Assembly: GCA_025350865.1 (NCBI GenBank)
Contig: JANXWZ010000004.1
Coordinates: forward strand, 1 to 54,007
Direction of reading: 5' to 3'
Length of the DNA: 54,007 bases
Origin: Rhodanobacteraceae bacterium
Lineage (GTDB): Bacteria > Acidobacteriota > Terriglobia > Terriglobales > Acidobacteriaceae
Below, piece by piece: positions 33,065 through 43,982 of the stretch. Position 1 is the stretch's first letter. Each line of letters opens with the position of its first letter. The notes below the pieces were generated by a model, which had not been told where the DNA came from, did not search any database, and saw nothing but the letters and a program-made list of their open reading frames with translations. The translations under genes and the position numbers were made by a program.

Positions 33065-34678
33065 TTGATCGAACAGGTCGTACCCGGTTCCGAACAACTT
33101 TGGGATATCTGCGTCGTCGGCACCGGGCCGGTGGGGATGGCGCTCGCCATGGAACTCGAGCGCCTGGGCAAGACCGTCGTGGTGCTGGAATCCGGCGCAC
33201 AGGAGCAGGCTCAGGGCCAGCACGCCAAGATCGTCGACCTCGAACGTCATGCGCCCATGGAGATTGCCGTCGTGCGCGCCCTTGGCGGCACATCCTGGAC
33301 GTGGGGCGGGCGCTGCGTCGCCTATGACGATGTCGACTGGCTCGACCGGGACTTTGTTCCCGACGCCGACTGGCCGCTGACGCATGACGAAATCCGCCCC
33401 TGGTATAAGCCGGCCGCGGAGTATTTGACCTGCGGCAATGACAACTTCGACATCCCCTACAAGCGCCCGCTGACCGACGGGCTGACGCTGAACTTCGTCG
33501 AGCGCTGGGCGCGGGATTCGCGGGTGATTCTCGAGCATCGCGAGCACCTCCTGGCGTCAGAGAAGATCAAGATCAGCCTCAATACAACCGTTACAGCGAT
33601 CAACCTCAGCGCTGACGGCGCATCGGTGGAGTCGCTCTCGGTAACGACGTCTCAGGGCGCGACTGTGATTCGGGCGAAGCGGTTTGTGCTGGCCATGGGC
33701 GGCGTGGAGACGACGCGGGTGCTGCTGGCCACGCAGCAGAAGTGGCCCACGAAGTTCGGCGGAATCGATGGGCCGCTGGGCCGGTACTACATGGGCCACA
33801 TCTCGGGCAAAATCGCCAGCATAGCCTTCGACCGCCCCGCCGACATCGCTGATCTGGACTTCATTCTTGATGGCAGCGGTTCGTTCTACCGGCGGCGCCT
33901 GATGCTGACGACCGAAGCGCAATTGGAGCACAAGGTCCTGAACACAGCGTTCTGGCCGGATAATCCACCGTTTTACGATCCCGGCCATGGCAGCGGAGTC
34001 CTGTCTTCCGTGTGGATCGCCCTGTCGATCCCGCCGATGGGTCGCAAGCTGGTGTCAGAGGGAATTCGTCTGGCGCATATCGGGCCGAGGCCGTTTCCGG
34101 TGCTTGCGCACCTGAGGAACGCGATCCTCGGGGCTCCGCAAGGCGCTGCCGATTTGTTCAAGATTCTGCGCGACCGGTTCATCAGGAAGCCAAAAAAGCC
34201 GGGCTTCCTCGTCCAGAACAGCGGCGGCAAGTACGCCCTGCATTACCACGCGGAGCAGATTCCGCATGCAGAGAGCCGCATCACGCTGGGGTCCGAGACG
34301 GATGCATTCGGCGTGCCGAGAGCGGTCATAGACCTGAGGTTTCAGGAGCAGGACGTGGACTCCGTGCTGAAGTCGCATGAGGTTCTGGATGCGGCGCTGC
34401 GGGCGAATCAGCTTGGCCGGCTGGAGTATTGGGCGGCGCCGGAGAAGCGTCGCGAAAAAGTGTGGGCTCATGCGGCGGATGGATACCACCAGGTCGGGAC
34501 GACGCGGATGGGCGACGATCCGGCAACCAGCGTTGTCGACTCGGATTTGCGGGTGCATGGCGTCAAAAACCTGTTCATCGCTTCATCGAGCGCGTTTCCT
34601 ACGACTGGGCAGGCGAATTCGACGTTCTTGGCGGTGGCATTTGCGGTGAGGCTGGCCGAGTTGCTGAACCGGGACTAG
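33065..34678 (+). CDS. GMC-family FAD oxidoreductase
   Basis: 537 residues from TTG 33065, with GAGTGAGG just upstream. The FAD-binding Rossmann motif is CVVGTGPVGMALAMELE at about 16-32, then GGTSWTWGGRC. The C-terminal GMC motif is HQVGTTRMG..(S)VVDSDLRVHGVKNLFIASSS and NSTFLAVAFAVRL. GMC enzymes oxidise alcohols or sugars. There is no signal peptide. Its stop overlaps the convergent pgsA-like stop by 4 bp (CTAG). Confidence 0.88.
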   Translation: MIEQVVPGSEQLWDICVVGTGPVGMALAMELERLGKTVVVLESGAQEQAQGQHAKIVDLERHAPMEIAVVRALGGTSWTWGGRCVAYDDVDWLDRDFVPDADWPLTHDEIRPWYKPAAEYLTCGNDNFDIPYKRPLTDGLTLNFVERWARDSRVILEHREHLLASEKIKISLNTTVTAINLSADGASVESLSVTTSQGATVIRAKRFVLAMGGVETTRVLLATQQKWPTKFGGIDGPLGRYYMGHISGKIASIAFDRPADIADLDFILDGSGSFYRRRLMLTTEAQLEHKVLNTAFWPDNPPFYDPGHGSGVLSSVWIALSIPPMGRKLVSEGIRLAHIGPRPFPVLAHLRNAILGAPQGAADLFKILRDRFIRKPKKPGFLVQNSGGKYALHYHAEQIPHAESRITLGSETDAFGVPRAVIDLRFQEQDVDSVLKSHEVLDAALRANQLGRLEYWAAPEKRREKVWAHAADGYHQVGTTRMGDDPATSVVDSDLRVHGVKNLFIASSSAFPTTGQANSTFLAVAFAVRLAELLNRD

Positions 34679-35340
34679 CTCTTGGCGGGCTTGGCGTTCC
34701 GGCTGAGCACACTGGTCTGCTTGCGGCGGGTCCGGGCGCGCTCGCTGGCGTGGTCGATCTTGCGCCAAAAGCCCCAGAAGTAGTCGACCGCAGAGATGAT
34801 CGAGACCGTCGTCATCCAATAGATGGCGGCCAGCGCGATGAAGTGGACTCCGACGATAAATCCGCCGTGGAAGTTGGGAAACCACAGCCAGTAATCCCAG
34901 CGATGCGCAAGAATCGCCGCCACCACGCTGACAATCTGGATCACGGTTTTCAGCTTGCCGATCTCGCTGGCATCGATGGTAAAGCCCTCGCTGGCGGCGA
35001 TGGAGCGGAGGCCGCTGACCAGAAATTCGCGTCCGATGATGAGCACCGCGATCCACGGCGGCACGATGCGCGGGTTGTATGCGACCAGGATGATGTAGGC
35101 CGCGCAGATCATCAGCTTGTCGGCCAGCGGGTCCAGCAGCATGCCGATGGTGGTGATCTGGCCGCGTTTGCGGGCGAGATAGCCGTCCAGACCGTCGGTG
35201 ATGCTGGCCGTGATGAACAGCGCCGACGCTGCCAATTCCTGCTCGCCCGGCTGGTGCAGCGGCGAATGCGGGCTCAGAAACCAGATAAGCAGCGGCACGC
35301 TGGCAATGCGGCTCATCGTGATGGAGTTGGGCAGGTTCAT
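34675..35340 (-). CDS. pgsA: CDP-diacylglycerol-glycerol-3-phosphate 3-phosphatidyltransferase
   Basis: 221 residues from ATG 35340 (MNLPNSITMSRI). The CDP-alcohol phosphotransferase motif is complete: DGLDGYLARKRGQITTIGML followed by LDPLADK. Four to five membrane helices. It makes phosphatidylglycerophosphate in the inner membrane. The frame is open another 26 codons upstream, but MNLPNSIT is the usual start of the family. The C-terminus is Arg/Lys-rich. Confidence 0.9.
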   Translation of the reverse strand: MNLPNSITMSRIASVPLLIWFLSPHSPLHQPGEQELAASALFITASITDGLDGYLARKRGQITTIGMLLDPLADKLMICAAYIILVAYNPRIVPPWIAVLIIGREFLVSGLRSIAASEGFTIDASEIGKLKTVIQIVSVVAAILAHRWDYWLWFPNFHGGFIVGVHFIALAAIYWMTTVSIISAVDYFWGFWRKIDHASERARTRRKQTSVLSRNAKPAKS

Positions 35341-35501
35341 GCGGTGCGGGACTCGGCCGATAAATAGAGTTACGAGCCGAAAAGATATGACACTCACATT
35401 CTCCCATATCCCCGGCAAGAGTCATTTCTTGGCGCTAGGGCCGCATGGTAGAGTCGCTGGAATGGCGGTCCGTATAACAATTCGAGCAGGTCGGTAACCC
35501 C

Positions 35502-38500
35502 ATGCGCAACCCACGCCATCATTTTTTGCGTCAGATGATTTTGCACGTCATTCCGGTTGTAGCAGCGGCGCTGTCGACTCCCTTCCCGGGCCGGGCGCAG
35601 AATTTTGCGCAACCGCAGGTGGTTCCGACGCAATCCTGGCCCAGCAACATTCTCGCTGGCGACTTTGATGGCGATGGAAATCAGGATCTGCTTTACCTGA
35701 GGCACGCTCCGAACACTTCCGCCGGACAGCCCGATACGCTTGTCGAGATCGTCTACGGCGATGGAAAAGGGAACTTCGGCAGACCCTTCTCGCAGGGAAG
35801 CCTGTACTCGGTGGGCGGTCTTCAGCTTGTTAGTTACGACGTGAACGGCGACGGCATCTCCGATGTCGTCATCGCCCAAGGAGCGATCCCACCAGCTCCG
35901 CAGGTCACCTTGACGGTGTGGTTCGGATCTCCGCAACGCACGCTACAGCCTGCGAGTGTGCCTTCCAAGTGGATCCAGAACGGTGCCAATCAGGTCGACC
36001 ATATCGCCATGCAAGCCACGTTTTATGGATACTCACCTGCACTCATGGTTTTCGACACTGGGAATTATGGAACGGTGTACTCAGTGGACTCGGCCGGGAA
36101 TTTTCGCCCGAGGATCGGCGGAGCGCTCACTCGAAGCGGCCCGTTTTTCTGGCAAGACGTAAATGGCGACGGGAATGCCGACCTGGTGGTTTTGGATCAG
36201 GGGGCTCATGCCGTGGACGTGTATCTAAGCACAGGTTATGCGCCGCCGTATTATCCTCCCACCCGCTACACCGGCGTAAGCGGGGCGTACAGCGTGCTGC
36301 TCAAGGACGTCGACCGGGACTCGCATCCGGACCTCGTCATTGAAGGCGCGAATGGCCGTATCGACGTCTTCCATGGCAATCCCGACGGCACCTTCGCAAC
36401 AACCTCGGAGGGTGGAAGCGGCTTACTCGACGGAACGACCGGCAACGGCGGTCATTTAATCACTGTTGCAGATTTGAACCACGACGGGCAGCTCGATGCG
36501 ATCACATCGACTCCCAGCGGAATCTCCACTTTGCTCGGCAATGGCACCCAGTATCTCGGATTGAAGGGCATCTACAACGCCGGGCCAGGACGGTCGTCCT
36601 ATGCCCTCGCAGATTTCAACTCCGACGGCAACCTCGATCTTGCGGTAGATTCGCCGGACGGCGTTGCGATCCTGTTCGGAAAGCCGGATGGCAGCTTCCA
36701 GACCGGCCTAGCTTATCCGACGGGGCTACCTGCGATGTCCAGCGTGGTGGGTGCTTTTACTTCCAGCGGGAAGCTGGATGCAGTTGTCTCTACCACCGCT
36801 AACCAGGCGCAGTTCCTGAAGGGCAACGGCGACGGGACGTTCACCTACGCGGGATCGCCCGGCGCGGCAACCCCTACGACGATACAGACTGGGCTGGCCG
36901 GCCTCTGGAGCGGCATCGCAGCCGCTGACTTCAACGGCGATGGCCTGCTGGATCTCGCGATCACGACGGATGGTCCGAATGCGCTGCTGCCGACCAACGG
37001 TTCGGGTATCACGGTGCAGTTGGGCAATGGCGATGGGACGTTCAAGAGTCCAGTCAACCCATACGTCGCTCCGCAGTTCAGCTTTCCCGCGGCCAGTTCC
37101 TGCTCACCTCCGTTCAACCATTTCCCCGGGCTGGTCTACGGGACGAGTGCGATTGCGGATTTTACCGGCGATGGGCTACCAGATATCGCGAATCGGGGCG
37201 ACGATGGATACCGGATTTTGCGCGGAAACAACGGCAGCGCCAGCAACAATTCATCCATGTATCCGACGCTCTTCAGCGCCTACGTGGATGGCGGCGCAAC
37301 CACCGTCGACTGCAACGCACATGCTCACAACCTGGTCGTCGCGGGCGACCTCGACGGCGACGGACGTGCCGATCTCGTCTTTCAGGGCTCGCAGGGCAGT
37401 TCCGGTTCCCTGCTGGAGTTCCTGAGCGACCCGACAGGCAAGCCGGTCCAGATGGGCGATCTGGCCGTCGACGGCTCGCTCACCACACCCGGCCAGCTCA
37501 CCGCCCCGGCACTGAACGTCGCGTTCAACGGAGCTGCGATCCCGACCGCCTTGGGCGGCCTCGGATTCCCGGCCTTCCCCGGCTCGGCAGTGATCGCAGA
37601 CCTTGACCGCGATGGCAACAACGACCTGATCGTCACCTACGCGAACCTCGCCGCCGACCGGACCGCACCCACGTCCGCCGCGCCGAACCGCATCTACCTC
37701 TGGTTCGGCTCGGGAGGGGGCAAGTTCCTCACTTCGGCGAAGCATCCGGTCAACCCGGTAGTGCTTACGCCGTCGCGAAACTTCTACCAGGCGGTGGTTG
37801 CGGATGTGGACGGCGACAAGATTCCGGACCTCATCCTGAGCGACGGGTACATCCTGAGCGTGCAGATCGGCAAGGGCGACGGGACTTTTGGCGCGGAGAC
37901 ACACTACCTCGCGGGGCAAGGGATCAACGGCATCAGCGTGGCGGACGTGGATGGCGATGGGACGATGGACCTGGTGGTAGCCAACGGTGGAGCCGTGCTT
38001 GCCAACCCGGTCGCGAACCTGGATTCACTCGCCACGAACCCCGACGTGAACACAGGCGGCGTCACGGTACTGCTGAATCATGCGGCTGTCACCCTGCCGA
38101 CCATCGCCGCCACCGTGACCGCAAATCCAGAGCCCTCAACCTACGGCAGCGCCTTCACGATCTCCGCGATCGTCTCACCGTCTACGACCAACCCCAATCC
38201 TGTCACGGGTTCCTTCGCCTTCGCGGTCGACGGCATCGCAATCAGTTCCGCCACCATTTCGGGCACATCCGCCATGTTTGTGACGCCGTCGTTCGTCTAC
38301 GCAACGCTCACCCCGGGCGTCCACACACTGACCGCCGATTATTCGGGCGACGCCAACTGGGCGCCCTCGACGATTACCGGCACCCACAAGGTCTCGCTCA
38401 ACCCGACGCAGCTGAGCCTGATCCTGTGCGTAGACCCACCGAATTCAAATTTCCCCTGCGGCACACCGATCAACACAACACCGCTGATCCCGCAAATCAC

Positions 38501-39917
38501 GATGTATTACGGGCAGAGCGTGGACGGAGTGGCGATCGAGTCCGCGCTGAACCTGACCGGCACCATCACCTTCTCCAGCGGATCTTCCATCTTCTGTGTG
38601 CTCAACGCCAATCTGCAGCAGGGCTCGCAGACGTGTCCGCCCAACTCCGGCATCTTCCCAGCAGGCACAACGACGGTAACTGCGATGTACTCGGGCGACT
38701 CGCTGAACGCGGCCTACACCTCCAACGGCGTGGTGGTTATCGTAGTGCCAGACCCCACGACGGCTACGCTAAGGTCTTCGGTCAATCCATCGACCTTCGG
38801 TCAGCCGGTCACGTTCACGGCCAACGTCCAGGGCAACTTCGCGGTCGGCGCTGGGCCAGTACTTTTCCTGGATGGAGCTACAACTCTTGGGCCCGCAACG
38901 CTGGATGCCAGCGGCCACGCCACTTTCACGACTTCTACGCTTGCCGTTGGAACGCACCTTATCAGGGTTGCCTTTCCCGGTTCAGCAAACTTCGCGTCGA
39001 CCACCTCCGCCATCCTGAACCAGATCGTTCAGGCGGTCAACGTGCCCGTGCAGAGCGTCATCGCGCTTGCCTCGAGCGTCAACCCGTCGGCCCCCGGTCA
39101 GGCCGTTACCTTCACCGCGAGCGTATCGGTCCTCGGTTCCGCCACCACCACTCCCAGCGGAACTGTCACCTTTCTCGACGGCCCCGCGACCGTCGGGACC
39201 GGCACCATCAACCCCGCGACGGGCATCGCAATCTTCACCACGTCACTCCTGACGACAGGCTCCCACCCGATCACGGCCAACTATGCGGGGCTGACCGGAA
39301 CACCTACGATCCTGCCGTCCACATCGGCCATTCTGACTCAGGTCGTAGCCGCCGCGATTGGAACAGGAGGGCAGGGCTTCACGCTCAACGTGACACCCAC
39401 GCCGGTCAAAGTCGGGGCGGGGGCGACGGCGATCCTGCTCGTCAAGGTGCAAGCCACTCCCGGCTTCGGCCAGACTGTCGCGCTGACCTGCACGGGGTTG
39501 CCGCCGGAATCCGCCTGTACCTTCGTTCAACCCACCATCCCGGTCGGCGGCGGCTCGACGACGCTTCAGTTCGCAGTCTCCGCACCGCACTCCTGCGGAA
39601 CCACCACGCCTTACTTTATCGGCAGCGCGAGCACGCCGCCAACCTCAGGAACCGTGGCTGCAATGGCAGTTCCCGCGCTGTTTGCGGGCGGATTTATCTT
39701 CGCGGGCATACGCCGTCGCCGCAAGGGACCGTGGCTCGCCCTGACGGTGCTCGCGACAGGCTTGTGCGGACTGGCGATGCTCTCCGGCTGCGGCAATTGT
39801 ACTGACCTCGGAACGAAGCCGGGCAGCTATTCCTTCACCGTCGTCGCCACGGCGCAGGGGGGACCGAACAACGAGGTTCATTCACAGACTATCCCCGTGA
39901 CCGTGACGATCCCGTAG
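35502..39917 (+). CDS. Large exported FG-GAP/VCBS and Ig-like repeat protein
   Basis: 1471 residues with a signal peptide (core ILHVIPVVAAALS, cleavage near GRAQ). Residues about 45-860 hold many FG-GAP/VCBS repeats with calcium-type loops (GDFDGDGNQDLL, DFNSDGNLDLAV, DVDGDGTMDLVV), suggesting integrin-like propellers. Residues about 870-1290 hold four Ig-like repeats of the Big_3_5 type (SSVNPSTFGQPVTFTA, SVNPSAPGQAVTFTA, VTFLDG). Near the C-terminus two hydrophobic segments flank RRRRKG, followed by LSGCGNC and a last beta segment. It is probably a surface adhesin or matrix protein. It diverges from pgsA. Confidence 0.85.
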   Translation: MRNPRHHFLRQMILHVIPVVAAALSTPFPGRAQNFAQPQVVPTQSWPSNILAGDFDGDGNQDLLYLRHAPNTSAGQPDTLVEIVYGDGKGNFGRPFSQGSLYSVGGLQLVSYDVNGDGISDVVIAQGAIPPAPQVTLTVWFGSPQRTLQPASVPSKWIQNGANQVDHIAMQATFYGYSPALMVFDTGNYGTVYSVDSAGNFRPRIGGALTRSGPFFWQDVNGDGNADLVVLDQGAHAVDVYLSTGYAPPYYPPTRYTGVSGAYSVLLKDVDRDSHPDLVIEGANGRIDVFHGNPDGTFATTSEGGSGLLDGTTGNGGHLITVADLNHDGQLDAITSTPSGISTLLGNGTQYLGLKGIYNAGPGRSSYALADFNSDGNLDLAVDSPDGVAILFGKPDGSFQTGLAYPTGLPAMSSVVGAFTSSGKLDAVVSTTANQAQFLKGNGDGTFTYAGSPGAATPTTIQTGLAGLWSGIAAADFNGDGLLDLAITTDGPNALLPTNGSGITVQLGNGDGTFKSPVNPYVAPQFSFPAASSCSPPFNHFPGLVYGTSAIADFTGDGLPDIANRGDDGYRILRGNNGSASNNSSMYPTLFSAYVDGGATTVDCNAHAHNLVVAGDLDGDGRADLVFQGSQGSSGSLLEFLSDPTGKPVQMGDLAVDGSLTTPGQLTAPALNVAFNGAAIPTALGGLGFPAFPGSAVIADLDRDGNNDLIVTYANLAADRTAPTSAAPNRIYLWFGSGGGKFLTSAKHPVNPVVLTPSRNFYQAVVADVDGDKIPDLILSDGYILSVQIGKGDGTFGAETHYLAGQGINGISVADVDGDGTMDLVVANGGAVLANPVANLDSLATNPDVNTGGVTVLLNHAAVTLPTIAATVTANPEPSTYGSAFTISAIVSPSTTNPNPVTGSFAFAVDGIAISSATISGTSAMFVTPSFVYATLTPGVHTLTADYSGDANWAPSTITGTHKVSLNPTQLSLILCVDPPNSNFPCGTPINTTPLIPQITMYYGQSVDGVAIESALNLTGTITFSSGSSIFCVLNANLQQGSQTCPPNSGIFPAGTTTVTAMYSGDSLNAAYTSNGVVVIVVPDPTTATLRSSVNPSTFGQPVTFTANVQGNFAVGAGPVLFLDGATTLGPATLDASGHATFTTSTLAVGTHLIRVAFPGSANFASTTSAILNQIVQAVNVPVQSVIALASSVNPSAPGQAVTFTASVSVLGSATTTPSGTVTFLDGPATVGTGTINPATGIAIFTTSLLTTGSHPITANYAGLTGTPTILPSTSAILTQVVAAAIGTGGQGFTLNVTPTPVKVGAGATAILLVKVQATPGFGQTVALTCTGLPPESACTFVQPTIPVGGGSTTLQFAVSAPHSCGTTTPYFIGSASTPPTSGTVAAMAVPALFAGGFIFAGIRRRRKGPWLALTVLATGLCGLAMLSGCGNCTDLGTKPGSYSFTVVATAQGGPNNEVHSQTIPVTVTIP

Positions 39918-39925
39918 AGCGAAAG

Positions 39926-40002
39926 CGACCACGGATTGTATGGATCAACACGGAGCAGACATTTCAGTCGCAATCCGTGTTAATCCGTCCAATCCGTGGT
40001 CG
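39926..40002. terminator. Long palindromic bidirectional terminator or repeat
   Basis: CGACCACGGATTG (39926-39938) is perfectly complementary to CAATCCGTGGTCG (39990-40002), and ACACGGA pairs with TCCGTGT inside. It sits between two convergent genes. The ATCCGTG-type sequence looks like a dispersed repeat in addition to a terminator. Confidence 0.6.
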
Positions 40003-40011
40003 ATCTTGCCT

Positions 40012-41289
<1,278 letters not shown>

Positions 41290-41534
41290 ATACGTGTTCC
41301 TCTGTTCCTTTTCATTGCTGCGACTTGTTGCGGGTATGAGGGATTCAATCGCCATCGTGTATCACCCTAAATAATTTAGATGCTCCTCAATGGCAAACTT
41401 CACTATGAATTGACGGCCGGCACACGACTTAGCGAGCCAGTAGTCAAAACCCTGCGGAGTATAGGCCCACTGTTCGACAAGGTGCAATACCACCTCAGGC
41501 TCGTACCGCCATCGACAACACGCGGGGATTTACC

Positions 41535-43034
41535 ATGGGAACGACCATGCCAAAACACGAGACCACCCCCACGCGCCGTGAGTTCGACAAACTGGCCAAA
41601 AGCCACACCCTGATCCCGGTCTTCCGCACCGTCACCGCCGATCTGGAGACGCCGGTCTCCGCCTTCCTGCGCATCGCCGACGAGGCTCCCGAGGCCTTTC
41701 TGCTGGAAAGCGTCGAAGGTGGCGAACACGTGGGCCGCTACACCTTTATCGGCATCGCGCCGTATAAGAAGATGACCGCATTCGGCCACAAGATCACGGT
41801 AGAAGAGGGCCGCAAACGGCGCAGCTTCGAGGGCGACATTTTCGACGAGCTGAAGACCGCGCTGGCTGGCCACACACCAGCCCGCCTCCCGGGCCTCCCG
41901 CCATTTACCGCGGGGGCCGTCGGATTCTTCGCTTACGACGCCGTCCGCTTGATTGAAAAGCTGCCCGCCACGGCCAAGGATGAACTCGGCGTTCCCGAGG
42001 GCTGCCTGATGTTTTTCGACCAGGTGATCGCCTTCGACCACGTCAAGAAAGAGATTCTGCTGATCGCCACCGCTGATCTGAAACGGGATGGGAGTTTTGA
42101 TCAGGCTGAAAAGCGTTTGAACAGGATGGAAAAACGTCTCGCCTCGGCGCTCCCGGCCTCCGCCACTCGGCGCAAGTCGGTGGGCGGGAAACTGAAGATG
42201 ATTCCTCGCACCTCCAAGGCCAAGTTCCTGAAAGCAGTGGAGAAAGGCAAGGAGTACATCGCCTCGGGCGACGTATTTCAATGTGTGCTGTCGCAGCGGT
42301 TCGACTGCGTACCCGGGGTTCCGGCATTCGATGTCTACCGCGCGCTGCGCATCGTCAATCCGTCGCCGTACATGTTTTTCCTGCGGTTTGGGCTTAAGCA
42401 TGAGGACGCCCACATCGTTGGATCGTCGCCGGAGCTGCTGGTGCGGGTGCACGACCGCGCGGTCGAATACAGACCCATCGCGGGGACCCGCAAGCGCTCG
42501 GCCGACGAGGTGGAAGACCGCGCCCTTGAGGCCGATCTGCGCGCCGACGAAAAGGAGGTCGCAGAGCACATTATGCTGGTCGACCTGGGCCGCAACGATG
42601 TTGGCCGAGTCTCGGAGTTCGGCTCGGTCAAGGTGAAGGATCTGATGTTTGTCGAGCGCTACAGCCACGTCATGCACCTGGTCAGCTCGATCGAAGGACA
42701 CCTCAAGCCGGAACTCAATCCCATCGACGCCTTCAAGGCCTGCTTCCCTGCGGGGACCCTTTCCGGGGCGCCGAAGATTCGCGCGATGGAGATCATCGAA
42801 GAACTCGAGCCCACTCGCCGCGGCATCTATGGCGGCAGCATATTTTATGCAGATTTCAGCGGTAATCTGGACAGCTGCATCGCGATCCGGACGCTCTTCA
42901 TGCACGGCAAGAACGGCTACGTACAGGCCGGTGCCGGAATCGTTGCGGACAGCGTGCCTGAACTGGAGTTTGAGGAGTGCGGGAACAAGGCTCGGGCGGT
43001 CGTCAGGGCCATCGAGCGGGCGCGGCAAGGGTAA
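41535..43034 (+). CDS. trpE: Anthranilate synthase component I
   Basis: 499 residues. N-terminal tryptophan-site segment LLESVEGGEHVGRYTFIG; catalytic chorismate-binding domain with SPYMFFLRFG, PIAGTRKRS, DLGRNDVGRV, GTLSGAPKIRAMEII and AGAGIVADSVPELEFEE. It converts chorismate and ammonia to anthranilate. ATG at 41547 is an alternative start. Its last codons (AIERARQG-stop) are repeated with synonymous changes at 43870-43900, beyond a toxin-antitoxin pair. trpG follows only 1.9 kb later. Confidence 0.93.
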   Translation: MGTTMPKHETTPTRREFDKLAKSHTLIPVFRTVTADLETPVSAFLRIADEAPEAFLLESVEGGEHVGRYTFIGIAPYKKMTAFGHKITVEEGRKRRSFEGDIFDELKTALAGHTPARLPGLPPFTAGAVGFFAYDAVRLIEKLPATAKDELGVPEGCLMFFDQVIAFDHVKKEILLIATADLKRDGSFDQAEKRLNRMEKRLASALPASATRRKSVGGKLKMIPRTSKAKFLKAVEKGKEYIASGDVFQCVLSQRFDCVPGVPAFDVYRALRIVNPSPYMFFLRFGLKHEDAHIVGSSPELLVRVHDRAVEYRPIAGTRKRSADEVEDRALEADLRADEKEVAEHIMLVDLGRNDVGRVSEFGSVKVKDLMFVERYSHVMHLVSSIEGHLKPELNPIDAFKACFPAGTLSGAPKIRAMEIIEELEPTRRGIYGGSIFYADFSGNLDSCIAIRTLFMHGKNGYVQAGAGIVADSVPELEFEECGNKARAVVRAIERARQG

Positions 43035-43038
43035 TTGC
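43008..43038 (+). repeat. Left copy of 31-bp trpE-end direct repeat (att-like)
   Basis: GCCATCGAGCGGGCGCGG.. to TAATTGC covers the last eight codons and stop of trpE. It matches 43870-43900 at 27 of 31 positions; all four differences are third-codon positions and leave AIERARQG-stop unchanged. Confidence 0.75.
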
Positions 43039-43060
43039 GACATAGGTGTACGCTGAACGT

Positions 43061-43342
43061 ATGGAGATTACGGTGAGTATTCCGGACGAGTTGGCATCGC
43101 AGCTTGCTTGTGATGCGAGTCAGCTCCCGCGGATTGTTCTGGAAGATGCAGCTCTGGGAGCCTATTGCCGTGATGCCATCACCCGCGACGACCTACAACG
43201 TCTGCTGGGGTTTGAAACCGGGAATGATCTGGATGGGCTCCTGAAGCAGCGTGGGATCGAGCATGGCTCGTACCGGGGGGAAGACCTGGCGGACGATCTG
43301 AAGACTCTGCATCGGCTCGGCATCCGGACTACGATTGACTAG
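43061..43342 (+). CDS. UPF0175-type antitoxin, second copy
   Basis: 93 residues from ATG 43061: MEITVSIPDELASQL, EDAALGAYCRDAITRDDLQ, LLGFETGNDLDGLLKQRGIE. Same family as 29377-29625 but clearly diverged, so not a recent duplicate. It overlaps the toxin start by 8 nt. It lies inside the trpE-end direct repeats. Confidence 0.75.
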   Translation: MEITVSIPDELASQLACDASQLPRIVLEDAALGAYCRDAITRDDLQRLLGFETGNDLDGLLKQRGIEHGSYRGEDLADDLKTLHRLGIRTTID

Positions 43343-43847
43343 CGTCTCCGACACTGGACCACTCAATTACCTGATACAGATTGGGGCAGTCACAGCATTG
43401 GAAGTGCTGTTCGGCACTGTTCTCATCCCCCCTGCCGTCTGGCGAGAGTTGCGAAGCTCTTCGAGCCCAGAGGCCGTACGGGATTGGGCCGCTGCGATGC
43501 CCCGGTGGTGCCGTATAGAGGACGTCGAGCCACAGCTGCGCGCAGCAGGTCGCGGTGCCGGCGAACGAGAGGCGATTCAACTTGCATTGCAGGTCTCAGC
43601 TCGGGTAGTGCTGGCGGACGATCAGGCTGCGCGAGCCGCTGCTAAACGTCTGACGAACGCGGAAGTCATTGAAACGATTGGAATTCTGGTTCAGGCCAGT
43701 CTCACTCGGGAACCCGCTCGACTGGAACGCTTCGATCGCTGGCTCGAACGATTGCGGAGCACCAACTTCTACTTCTCGGCCTCCTTGAATATCGTAATCC
43801 AAGGCGCTAGAAAGCAAATCGGCGGGCAAGGACCCCAATCGATTTAA
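43335..43847 (+). CDS. DUF3368 PIN-like toxin, second copy
   Basis: 170 residues from TTG 43335. The blocks SDTGPLNYLIQIG, IPPAVWREL, AGEREAIQLALQ, LADDQAARAAAKRL and ETIGILVQA match DUF3368. The N-terminal Asp, the Glu of GEREAI and the Asp pair of LADDQ keep the expected acidic site. Paired with the UPF0175 gene in front. Confidence 0.75.
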   Translation: MTSVSDTGPLNYLIQIGAVTALEVLFGTVLIPPAVWRELRSSSSPEAVRDWAAAMPRWCRIEDVEPQLRAAGRGAGEREAIQLALQVSARVVLADDQAARAAAKRLTNAEVIETIGILVQASLTREPARLERFDRWLERLRSTNFYFSASLNIVIQGARKQIGGQGPQSI

Positions 43848-43869
43848 TCGGTTGCGGGACATTGCAGGA

Positions 43870-43900
43870 GCCATCGAACGGGCTCGGCAGGGCTAATTGC
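43870..43900 (+). repeat. Right copy of 31-bp trpE-end direct repeat
   Basis: GCCATCGAACGGGCTCGG.. to TAATTGC, coding AIERARQG-stop but not attached to any trpE frame. With the copy at 43008 it brackets the toxin-antitoxin pair (832 bp between the copies). Confidence 0.75.
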
Positions 43901-43982
43901 ACCCGTGGTGCTATTAAATTTTCGCAATTGCCGGGGTACATGCCGGCTATCCCGGGGTATGATCTGTTCACCTGTGAATCTC

